Below the pieces are notes generated by a model. That model worked only from the letters and a program-made list of their open reading frames with translations. It was not told the DNA's origin and made no database searches. Source: Vitis vinifera (taxonomy: Eukaryota; Streptophyta; Magnoliopsida; Vitales; Vitaceae). From it: a DNA stretch of 64,000 bases. Location of the stretch: the NCBI RefSeq assembly GCF_030704535.1, contig NC_081812.1, forward strand, positions 331,501-395,500, in the 5' to 3' direction. The translations under genes were made by a program, and so were the position numbers. Of this stretch, positions 54,034-64,000 are shown piece by piece (position 1 is the first letter of the stretch; each line of letters starts with the position of its first letter).

Positions 54034-54300
54034 ATCCATCATATGATGATGTGCATATGAAAAGCCAGACAATCCAATTGGTAATAGAGGGTCCCAAGAA
54101 ACAACTCTGGGCTACACCAAATCCTTCTAGAAAGCTGAGTCATTGAAGGAATATGGTCGAGATAAGGTTCAACCCCCCCATCATATGATGATGTGCATAT
54201 GAAAAGCCAGACAATCCAATTGGTGATAAGAGGGTCCCAAGAAACACAACTCCGAGGCTACACCAAATCCCTCTAGAAAGCTGAGTCACTGAAGGAATAT
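53823..54300. repeat. Three tandem copies of a ~148-bp repeat
   Basis: Units start at 53823, 53970 and 54153 with 'atggtcgagataaggttcaa', continue through 'catcatatgatgatgtgcat' and end 'gagtcactgaaggaata'. Similarity is very high apart from the C-tract near the unit start, which is short in units 1 and 3 and greatly expanded in unit 2. High similarity implies recent duplication. Confidence 0.95.
54000..54032. repeat. Poly-C run of about 32-33 bases
   Basis: An uninterrupted C homopolymer at the place where the sister repeat units have only 5-7 C. It may be a true expansion or a sequencing or assembly artefact. Confidence 0.9.
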
Positions 54301-55740
54301 TATGAGGGTGATCACACTCCCTCCAGCAACTCCTCTAACATCCATCTTCATAAATCAACAAGCCAAGAAAGTTTGGAATGCATGATAATTGAAAGGTCTT
54401 TTCCAAGACCCCACTTACTAGGGAGGGTTAAGTGTCACAATTTTTTGTTTCTTGTGATGGAGCTAAGACTTGTCTTAGCCAGCTCACATAAACACAACCA
54501 ATACAACAACACAGGTAACATAATAGAATGTGTAGGAAAAGTTCTTTCCTCCCACAAAATACAAGAAACTAGGGCTTACCCACAAGTTACAATAAGCCTT
54601 TCCATTGACTAATCCCTTTTACCTTTCTACATGGCTACAATAATGTATATGCATTCAATTCAAAGGCCCATCAATTGCCCTAAGCTATTGCCATGCTTTC
54701 GAGACCCAACCGCCCTTAGCTTCCCATTAGGTGCCACAAGGTGTCCCACACTCCTTAGCTTTCCTTCAAGAGTTGCCAGGGGCCCATGCACCTCTACAAC
54801 ACAATCCCATGTCTGATGATGAATAACTCTTTATGCACCAGTTACTCCAATAAATAAACACACCTGCCGGCCCTTTTTCCCTAGCCAAGCATGCCCTTGA
54901 TGAGTGGCAGTCCATCACGTGCCTTGCTTGTTCCCCTTCCTTGGATCTATATCATGCACTCACGTGTCCATGTGTGTCTCACGAAGCATTAGAACCTTTC
55001 ATCATGTGCCGTTGGGTCTCGTTATCTTGGTCGTGCCCTAGGTCCGTGTATACATTGCCCACATGCAACCCATGCACCAAATTATCAGTATCCCACGTTG
55101 TCTCAATCATATAGCCCACATCCGATATGTGTCATGCTCTGCTCATAGTTTTATATCCACACTCTTATGACTTGCCTAATCCCTTGCGCACTTGGATGTG
55201 TGGAAACCCTAATGATGTCTTGCACTCATCCACAAAGAGTCTTGGTGTGCCCATGCCAAACCATAGCCCAAACCCTTGGGTTCCTCCAAGTGAGACTACC
55301 ATCCCTTCCTAAAAAGTATTTCGAGCCATTTTGAATCTAATAGAAGAAGACATCAAGGATGTTTCTATAGAAATAATTGCTTTTCTCTAATTATAGAAAA
55401 ATTGGAAAAAAAAAAAAAAAAACTCCGCCACTTGGAAAATTCATCTTAAGCCTCTAACAACTGAGGAAAATGATGGAAGTGTCAAAATCTGCAACTATGT
55501 CGGCTACCTGAGCAGGCCGCCATATGCTACCATTGTCGCATGTTGTGCCCACAAGCAATGCAACGTGTGCTAGCCTACTGCATGCACTTGCAGCACCATG
55601 CTTTACCCAGTCTTACACCTCTGCTACTACTATGCCACTGAGCCTACTTCAATCTTTCAAAGGTTGCCTCAACCGAATCCCACCAATGGGTATCTTTGGA
55701 AGTCACAATCTTCTGGAAAATTGAACCTAAAGTAAACACC
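54301..55740. other. Repeat-like DNA, GC-richer than surroundings, no gene
   Basis: The composition (about 45% GC, many 'ccatg', 'gccca' words) differs from the AT-rich neighbourhood. Short open frames are present but none is long or family-like. It is probably a decayed element linked to the tandem repeats on its left; its class cannot be named. Confidence 0.35.
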
Positions 55741-55746
55741 CAAGAA

Positions 55747-56460
55747 GGAGGAGGGGTTTGAACTAGGTGTTGGTCAAGTTAAATTATTTTTAAATAATAA
55801 CAATAATTTAAATAAGAGAGAAAGAATAAGATAAAGTAAAGGAGGGGGTTGAACCAGGTGCTGGTCAAATTAAATGATTTTTAAATAATAACCATAATAT
55901 AAATTGCAAATAAGTAAGGGAGAAAGAGAGCGAGAGGGATGGAAAGAGGTTTATAGTGGTTTGACAACTTTGCTTATGTCTACTTTTCTTTTAGTTTTAA
56001 TCAAACTTGAGGGTTTCATTATCAAACAAGGCTTTCAAATCAAAGCCTTAAACTTATTATACTCCAAGGGTCATTTAACAATATCCCTTTTAAGTAATTC
56101 TTAACACTAGAGCACACTCTTATAGGTTATAAAAGATGTAGGATACAAGAACACTCTTAATTTACAAATTTAAGTTTAAGTTCAAGGTGTTGAAGAGTCC
56201 ATTAAGGGAGCATGCATGGTGCTGCATCACGAAGATGAGATCTAATATAGGTTTTAGAATGTAAATCTTATGAATAGCTTTCATCGGGTAATTTTGTATG
56301 ATTTTTCTTCAACATGATAGATTTGAGCTTATGAATTACTTTTGATCTTCACAAAGTTTTGGAAAATTTTATAAGTGATTTTCCTCATATAAGTATGTGA
56401 TTAAATTTCTCTTATAATTGCTAAATTTCTAAAGAGAGATATAAAAATAAAAAGTGGGGT
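55747..56460 (+). repeat. Dispersed repeat related to 340-1,010, with duplicated head
   Basis: The head 'ggaggaggggtttgaactagg' (55747) is repeated as 'ggagggggttgaaccaggtg' (55841), each followed by the same AT-rich stretch ('tttttaaataataac'). Then come 'tatagtggtttgac' near 55,952 and a tail similar in order to the copy at the left edge of the window. No coding potential seen. Confidence 0.5.
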
Positions 56461-57225
56461 TATATTAAAAAGGACTATATATCTATTCACATTCATCCCC
56501 CTTGGTGGTTTCACAACAAGATGTAAACTTTCACTTTAAAATGATAAAATGCAGCCATAACTTAGTGGCCCCAATCTTACATGAAGATAACCTAAATTTT
56601 GTCTTTATCCTCAATGAAAAAATCTATGACATGCTCTAATCCAGCTTCCTTGAAGGATTAAAATTCTTTAAAAACTGAATTCAAATAAAAAAGTTTAAAA
56701 ACATAATTAAATTAAATTCCTTTATTTTTAATCATTAAAATTAATCTTAAAGCAAAAATTGGGCTAATAAAAGGCATTTTCAAACCCACAACACCTTGAG
56801 TTTAGGCATCCTATCCCTAACATGCTGTAAGGCTATGTGGGTACAAGATGCCACCAGACATGCCCTTGTTGTGTGTTCTGATAGCTAGGGCACGAACAAG
56901 TCTCTAACAGACCCCAATATACCATCCATTGGATTTACCAACTAAATAGGAAAAAAGAAAAACAAAACAGTGGTCCTCATTTATCCCAATCACTTCCCAA
57001 ATATATCTTCCTTTCCATCAATTCTTTTGTGCCTCCTTTGTCATGCAAACCCACAACTTTTTTTTTCTCTTTCTTTTCTTTGAAACCAAACAGAAAATTG
57101 GATTTTCTTTTCCAAGTTATTCTTCTAAGCCTTTGGTTGTTTGGCAATAATACTACAGATGGTGAAGAGATAAAATTAAGTTAAGAAAAAGGAAAAAGAA
57201 GAAGAAGAAGAAATTAGTAGTGGGA
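56461..57225 (+). promoter_or_regulatory. 5' flank of the PP1 gene
   Basis: No gene. The last ~150 bp is CT- then GA-rich (ggaaaaagaagaagaagaag before the ATG), typical of a plant 5' leader. Confidence 0.4.
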
Positions 57226-59473
57226 ATGGAAGGGTTGGATGGTTTGATAGAGAGGCTATTGGAAGCAAGAAAATGTAGAGGAAAAAGAATACAGATGAGC
57301 GAGTCTGAGATCCGCCAACTTTGTATTACTGCCAAGGATGTCTTCCTCAGCCAGCCCAATCTCTTGGAATTAGAAGCTCCCATTAATGTTTGTGGTAATT
57401 TTCCCTCAAACCCATCAATTTATTTATTATCTTTGTCCTCTTTTAACACCTTGTGATATTCTTCCTATCTTTAATATCATTGGGATTCAAGCCTCACAAC
57501 TTATAATTATCCCATCCCATCCCATCCTATGTTTGGTTCTTGAATAGAGAGAAAGAAAATGGTGAGAATTTTTTTTATTGGATTATTTATGAAAAAGTTG
57601 AGAAAAATGGAAATATGAATGATGAAAGAATGTATTTTTTTTCCCTTAATTTTTTTCATGATATCTAAATATATATATAAAACAATTTGTATTTTGTTTT
57701 CTTTTTTAACATTTTTCTTCTTTTCTTTAATACTTTTTGAGTTAGGATAAATATTTTGGTAAAAATAAATGGCCATTTTTTTTTTTTGGGTAATCAACTC
57801 AAAGCTCCTCCAAAGACCACTTGGACTAATTTTATGTCTTATAATTGCTAAGTACTTAACTTTTCATCTTTCACTTTAATGAAAAAAGAATTTTGAAGAT
57901 GAATATATTTTTAATACATTCTTATCAAACACAAAATATTCAAATAAAACCTTAATAAATAATTTAATTTAAATTATCTTATATCCAAATTTGATATAAT
58001 TGAATAAAAAAATATAAAAAAAACATGATCATAATTTATTTAATAAGTCTTTTAAAATTATAAATATTTTAAAAATTATACATATATTATCGTATCTTTT
58101 GTATATTTAAATATGTGTAAATTAGATAAATTTGTTATGTATTTTCAAGTTCTTTGAAAATTATAAATTATATTTTACATATATTATTTAAAAATAATAA
58201 CTTTTTTTTGTTAAATTTTTTATTGACATTTTTTTATATATCCATAAAATTCAATTAACGATATAATTGTGATAACCGATAAACTAATATATGAGTAAAA
58301 CATATAATTAAAGGTAAGAAAATAAAATTATTAGGTGTGATTGGAATGGATGTGTTATGCTATGGAGAAGTATAAAAACTAATTGAAAATCTGAAAATCG
58401 AACAAGCTTGTTTTGAACTTTTTAGAAAATGATCCATCCCCGACATTATTGCACCCGAACGCCAACATCAGTTTTACTTTTTGCAGGAGACATACATGGA
58501 CAGTACTCAGACCTCCTCCGGTTATTCGAATATGGGGGTTTTCCCCCTGACTCCAACTACCTACTCCTGGGAGACTACGTGGATAGAGGAAAACAAAGTA
58601 TAGAGACAATATCCCTTCTCCTCTGCTACAAGATCAAGTACCCTGATAACTTCTTTCTCCTCCGAGGAAACCATGAATGTGCTTCCATCAATAGAATCTA
58701 CGGCTTCTACGACGAGTGCAAGCGCCGCTTCAGTGTCCGCCTGTGGAAGATTTTCACCGACTGCTTCAACTGTTTACCGGTCGCCGCTATCATCGAGAAC
58801 AAAATATTGTGCATGCATGGTGGGCTGTCGCCGGAGATAGAGAGCTTGGATCAGATAAGGGCCATAGAGAGGCCGGTGGATGTGCCGGACCAAGGCCTCT
58901 TGTGTGATCTGCTGTGGGCTGATCCTGACAGAGATATCAAGGGATGGGGGGAGAATGATAGGGGTGTTTCCTATACTTTTGGAGCTGATAAGGTGGCCGA
59001 ATTCTTGAAGAAGCATGATCTTGATCTCATATGTCGAGCCCATCAGGTCTCTTTTTTTTTTTTTTTTTTTAGTCTAAGTCCATTAATAGTCTATTTGACC
59101 GTGAAACTATTTTTTAACATAAAAAACTGTTTTTTAAAAATAATTTAATATTTAAATATTTTTAAAATTTAAAAAAATCACCTGAAGTGGTTTCCAAGGA
59201 AGCATTGGATATGTGATTCTCTTGAAAAACCATTTACAGAGAAAATACTTTCATTAAAAGTAGAAGCACAACTTGGCAGATCTTCTTATTGAGTCGAAAC
59301 AATGACAGGTTGTGGAAGATGGATACGAATTCTTTGCAGAGAGGCAGCTGGTAACAATATTCTCAGCTCCAAACTACTGTGGAGAATTCAACAATGCAGG
59401 GGCACTGATGAGTGTAGATGCAAGTTTGCTGTGCTCATTTCAGATTCTCAAACCCTTCAAAGCAAAGGAGTGA
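57226..59473 (+). CDS. Serine/threonine protein phosphatase PP1 catalytic subunit (TOPP)
   Basis: Three exons, 57226-57394, 58487-59046 and 59309-59473, join in phase to 297 residues. Metal and active-site motifs are all present: [18 protein letters not shown] (from residue 57), [60 protein letters not shown] and [10 protein letters not shown]. This is the PPP-family catalytic core, which uses two metal ions and works with regulatory subunits. Plant TOPPs are usually about 310-330 residues; this one stops soon after 'SFQILKP', with the short tail FKAKE. The usual FDNAGA reads FNNAGA here. Two introns at these places are normal for TOPP genes. The ATG is chosen because it matches the family start; the upstream GTG is not needed. 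Confidence 0.95.
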
Positions 59474-60658
59474 TGAGTGTAAAACAAAACCCTCAACAGT
59501 GGTATCAGCAAGCTGTGAAAAGAATGCTTATAGGTGTGACTACTTTGCAACTATTAAATTAACAAATAAGGAGACAACCCATCCATATCTACCATCTCTC
59601 ATCACTGACATCACTTAATAACGTGTGTGTAAATATTGTTGGTCCCCATCCTACTCCATCTAGACATTGTTTGCTTCCAACATGTTAATATTCATGGTTT
59701 CAAAAACACCCATCCAGCCTCTTATCCACCACACTGAAGCTTTAATGTGTTATGCTCAACATAAACCTCAAACACCAAGGCAGTTCCTATATTGAACACT
59801 TTAACATAACAATGATGAGTCATAAATTAAAATAACTTACCTTCTTTAAAGTAATATTTTCTGGACTAGTATATTAAGTACTTTTAACAGAATCATCAAG
59901 AAGGTAAAAGGTTTTTTTATTGAACTTAAAAAAAAATCCAATACAGGTCTTATAAAAACTTTAAAATCTCAAAACAGATTCACTTCCATGAGTTTCCTGA
60001 TCATCCTATTTCTTCAAAAGAGACTGGAGACCTCTAATTAACAAAAATTACCATCTTAGGCTATCAATTGAATTAAAAGCTGACAATATATACCAAACTA
60101 ACAAAAAATATCAAATATTTGAAAAAGCTTTTGGATATGTGCTCCCAATCCACCACAAAACGAAAAGTGGATTTCCATGATGTCTAGGAGAATTACATAT
60201 CAGTGGAACCACCACCCATATACCCTTCATTTTTTGTAGGGTACACTCAAGTTCTTTCAATTGATGATATATGAAAGCTTCTCTACTTCCCAAATAAATT
60301 CAACATCATCTGCCCATTCAATTACACAATGGTAGCACAATAACAAATTAGAAACAAAAAGAAAAATTCAAACTATTGTACATCCAATGATCGGTAATCA
60401 AATTCCTACAGATGCTTTGATATATCTACTGGTACATTAGCTCTTATCTCTCATTCAGGCAGCCTAAATGAGCCAAAATGAACATCAACAGAAGGTTGAA
60501 TGACAAATCTAACACAGATAGAGAGAGAAGTACTTTTGGATCATTTCATGATACACTCTGCCCAAGTTAGTGCTTTTATGGTAAGGCAGCCTGGTGGGAA
60601 TGGCCACCCTCCAGCAGCAGCGTGTATCATCAGGAGCAAAATTCAAGCAAACAGGGCA
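59474..60658. other. Intergenic DNA between PP1 and the WD40 gene
   Basis: The two genes converge here, so this is 3' flank for both. No repeat or gene recognised. Confidence 0.5.
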
Positions 60659-60894
60659 TCAGTTGGACCATACATGAACCAGGCCGTTCTTGTTACCTGT
60701 ATAGATTTCATTGCGTTCTTCGTCATAGAAAAGAGCAGTTATGTCTTCCAAAGCCTCTGCAACTGTGCTTCTAATCATGCAGGAGCTGCCAGTTCTCCTC
60801 CTCTTTCGCTCCTCGACCTTGGGGCGGCCATCGCTAGCATTTATTTTAGCCAGGCATTTCCCTGTCAAAATATTACTGATATTGATAGAACCAG
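60659..60894 (-). CDS. Last exon of a WD40-repeat protein gene (partial)
   Basis: After an acceptor (gttgatgcag, minus strand) the frame reads from GSINISNIL through a basic linker (VEERKRRRTGSS) and ends in a typical WD40 blade, 'ITALFYDEERNEIYTGNKNG' then LVHVWSN and stop. Seventy-eight codons are visible. The sequence is clean with no breaks, which argues for a live gene. Upstream exons should lie at higher coordinates, but I could not identify them in the window; the LINE at the right edge may occupy an intron, or the gene continues beyond. Which WD40 protein it is I cannot say. Confidence 0.6.
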
Positions 60895-62770
60895 CTGCAT
60901 CAACAATGAAAGAGTGAGAGAATAGTTTATTCAGTCATCCACTAATAATATCTTCTTTTCAATCCTCAATAGAAGCTGGCCGAGGAATAATTTGAAACTT
61001 GAACCAAATCAAATCTCATCCCCTGGCAGGTATAGGAGCGATATACTCAGAAAGGGGTTAGAACAGCCATCATGTTTTTCATTTGGGAAAACTAGCAGGT
61101 GGAACAACTCAAAGCATCAAGCTTTTGCATGAGCAATGCAATATCATAATGTCCACAACAATGTCAAGCCAAGGAAAGGGTCTGGCCCTTTTCTAAGCCA
61201 ATTGTGGGACTCCCAGGTTTCTACATGAAACAACATTAAAAAAGAAAATATTGTTTATAACTAATCTTATCTAGTGTATCCAGTCCTTTAATGTAAGCAT
61301 ACTACAAGAGTTCATACCATGAGCTGCTTCCAGGTCAACAAATGCCAAATGGACACCTTTCTTTTCCTATCAAAGCCTTTCCATCGACAGTGTTAGATAA
61401 TAAGTCCCACGATTGGTTTTTCATTTCATAAAAAAACAAAATGTCATTTTGATGCCCATGGTTTCTGTCTCTTTGCTAAATCATTTTCTCCCAATGTTGT
61501 AACTCATAAACTTGATACTGTGGAAGTTGGAACAGTTCTGAATATCACCCTTACATAGCTCTCCTTTTGATAGGAAAAAGGAAACTGGTAAAAAAAGGTG
61601 CCAAAGGGATCACAAGGTCTACAACCCAACAGGAAATATACTGCGAACCCTAGAAAAGAGGCAAGCTAAAAAGAAACAGGAAAAAGTAATGCGAAGTAGA
61701 AAAATGAGAACTCGGCAAGGACCTAGGCTATCAAATATTGTTTTGATAATCTAATTCATCACCAGCTAGACCAGTTCCATTGGTTTCAACAACCAGAAAT
61801 CCAAGTATCTAACGAAAAATCTATGTCATAAACAAAAATTTAACTTGGTAGTAAGAAATTATCACCAAGATACAAGCTTAGATCCAAATGCTAAAAACAG
61901 AAGTAAATATATTATGCAATTTTGCCTCTCAGTCTGCTCCTTCAACCTTCGTATGGGCATCCTAACAATTACATTACCAGCAGTGTTCAAAATGTAAGCA
62001 CCACCTGCTTTAACTTTGCTATAGAACTTGGATCCTGAAATTCCTACAGTCTTCCTCTTTGCTGCATACTTCCCAAATGTAAAAATAATCACAAAATAGA
62101 AACCTTCTAAAAATAATTTAAGTTTCATGCACTTACCGGTCAAAGGTAATACCAAGGTTGGTAAAAGGTGGTACCTATATTATTAAAAATTAGTACTTGA
62201 ATGGTCAAAGGTTGTACTTTGACCAAAAAGTGCATAAAATGCTAATTATCCATAGACATCTGTTTGAAGTTTGGATTTTATAAGTCTAGGTTCCTATTTT
62301 ATGGGTTTTTTCATGTGAGTGTGGAAACACACTATTCCCTTTGAAAAAAGAGCTAACGGCAAATTTTCCTTCGCTGGTTGGTTTCTTGAGTCTAAACTAT
62401 AGCATTAGATCAACTCTATCCACCACTACCCTACATATATGCCCCATGAACAAATCAACCACCTCACTTTACAGTCATGAAAATTTCTGATGAACCTCAC
62501 ATTCCACCTAACCTCCTTATGTCCATTCCTGACAATTCTGTACTGTGGAACCTGTACTTCCACAATTCTGAAAACTTTCAGACATCATTATTTGACTGTT
62601 CCCACCATAAACAGATTAAACATTGAAAAATCATCCCACCTTAATACCTTTCTGAAGCTCCTTTCCATAAGGACCTCTTTCCTCAGCACTTTTGCATTAT
62701 AAAACAAGAAAAGCTTTACTCTATTTACCAGCCTTTTTAAAAAAAAATAAAAATATTTGGGATCTTGTGG
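60895..62770. other. Region upstream of the WD40 exon; one possible further exon
   Basis: Mostly non-coding by eye. On the minus strand, 62070 down to about 61,915 has an open, coding-like stretch after a weak acceptor (tttgggaag). It contains [20 protein letters not shown] and ends TERQNC, but shows no clear donor and no family I recognise. It could be an exon of the WD40 gene or an old fragment. Confidence 0.3.
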
Positions 62771-62779
62771 AAAGGATGT

Positions 62780-64000
62780 CATATTTATTCCAAGGAATGA
62801 GCCGTGGTCTTGAAAGATTTCAGGCCTAGAAGTTTGGCGGGGTGGCCTGTACTGGCTGTTAGCTAAGGTGTTGGCAAACAGGTTGAAAGTGATGCGCAAA
62901 GTGATCTCTAATTCTCAGAATATCTTCATTGGAAAGGAGGCAGTTGTTAGATGTGATGCTTAATGAAGTCACCGATTCAAAGTTTAAAAATGCTTTTAAT
63001 GGTATTTTATGCAAGCTTAACATAGAAAAGGTTTGTGGTCAGGTCAATTGGGAATATTTGTGAGCAATCCTTGATAAAATTGGGTTTTGGGCAAAAATGG
63101 ATTTGATAGATTAAGTATTGCATAGTTCGCATCTATAGCAAGATTTTTGGTGCTAGTGAATGAAACACTCATTGGGTTTTTTTAGAGCTCTAGGGGCTTG
63201 AGACAAACAAATCCCCTTTTCTCTTATCAGTTTTAGTGATGAAAGCTCTTGGTTGTTTGTTGAAGAAGGTTAGGAAGGGAGGTTTCATTTCATTCTTTAA
63301 GGTGGGAGGAAAGGGTGACAAAGCGATGGAAGAGTCTGATTTTTTTAGTTGAGAATATCCTCATTTTATGTGAAGCTAGGCAAGATTAATTGATATATCT
63401 AAGTTGGAGTTTCATGTGGTTTGAAATCAACTTTGGGTTGAAGATCAATTCGGAGAAGAGTGAGTTATTTCTAGTTAGGTGAGTAGCAAATGTGGAGGAG
63501 TTGGTTTCCATGCTGGAGTATGGGGAGGGCAGAGCTCCCCACCATTTACTTGGACCTCTCCCAAAGTGCTCCTCATAGTTCACAATTTGTTTAGCATATG
63601 GTGGAAGAGAAAGTTCATAGAAGGATGACTATTTTAAGAAGACAATACTTATCAAAGGATGGGGGGGCTTACTTTTGATCAAAAGACTTTTGTCAAGCTT
63701 GCTTATTAGAGGGAGGGGGAGGATTGAGAAGATTTAAAGACACCTTTTGTAGGGAGGGGGAACTTTAGAGAAAAAATTGCACTTGGTGAAATGGTCAATC
63801 ACATGCATGGGAATAACAGAAAGGAGGGTTTGGTATCAAAGATCTTTCTATTCTTGATAAGGCCCTTCTTGGTAAGTGGAGTTAGAGATATGCTTCAGAA
63901 AATGAGTCCCTTTGGAAGTAGATTATTTTTAGGAAGTTTGGCGAAAAAGAAGGCTTTAGTGTTCTTAGGAAGTTAGGGATGGTTTTGAGGCAGGGTTGCA
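62780..64000 (+). mobile_element. L1-type LINE fragment (reverse transcriptase), decayed
   Basis: The + strand matches the plant L1 reverse transcriptase in order: a D-F-R-P-like block at about 62,818, 'LLAKVLANRLK', 'VISNSQN', a K-L-N-I-E-K block with 'VNWEY' near 63,050, 'SPFLLSVLV' near 63,215, 'KALGCLLKKVRKGG' near 63,245, 'FMWFEINFGLKINSEKSE' near 63,412 and the RKGG motif near 63,823. Several frame changes and stops, for example at the start of the first block and within 'VNWEYL', break the frame. The canonical F-A-D-D box is not intact. The 5' part is absent and the element runs past the window end. It is an old, non-functional copy. Confidence 0.8.

Overview
The window is nuclear DNA of a eudicot plant, most likely a grapevine (Vitis) or close relative. 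This is inferred from intron-rich genes with GT-AG borders, AT-rich intergenic DNA and the protein sequences; no search was run. Coding sequences were assembled by reading splice sites by eye and checking phase. Seven of the eight full gene models close in frame at the usual length of their families; the eighth, the small cysteine-rich protein, also closes in frame but has no firm family length to compare with.

Layout. 1-6,250: a nest of old repeats, with LTR-like direct repeats, a Copia RNase H relic, a CCGGTT-rich minisatellite and a dispersed repeat. 7,817-8,246 (-): a small secreted Cys-rich protein gene (DUF7866-like) between two GA/CT microsatellites. 9,719-13,714 (-): a PBL8/RIPK-type receptor-like cytoplasmic kinase in six exons. 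15,793-17,860 (-): UTP11, an SSU-processome protein, in eight exons, probably with a spliced leader reaching to about 19.8 or 21.3 kb. 22,642-25,608: a roughly 3 kb transposon with ~185-bp terminal inverted repeats, carrying a fragment of a SIP1 aquaporin gene and two tandem-repeat arrays. It looks like a Pack-MULE. 25.6-31.5 kb: AT-rich DNA with an orphan promoter-like patch. 31,562-32,286 (+): LURP-one-related 8. 36,441-40,152 (+): cytosolic pyruvate kinase. 42,660-48,499 (+): cofactor-independent phosphoglycerate mutase. 49,668-53,378 (+): CDKB1 mitotic kinase. 53.8-56.5 kb: tandem and dispersed repeats, including a 32-bp C run. 57,226-59,473 (+): a PP1 catalytic subunit (TOPP). 60,659-60,894 (-): the last exon of a WD40 gene. 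About 62.78 kb to the end (+): a decayed L1-type LINE.

Functional picture. Most genes are housekeeping: ribosome biogenesis, lower glycolysis, the mitotic cell cycle and protein dephosphorylation. Two belong to defence or signalling families (PBL8, LOR8). Pyruvate kinase and phosphoglycerate mutase act two steps apart in glycolysis and lie head-to-tail, 2.5 kb apart. The least ordinary structure is the gene-carrying inverted-repeat transposon at 22.6-25.6 kb.
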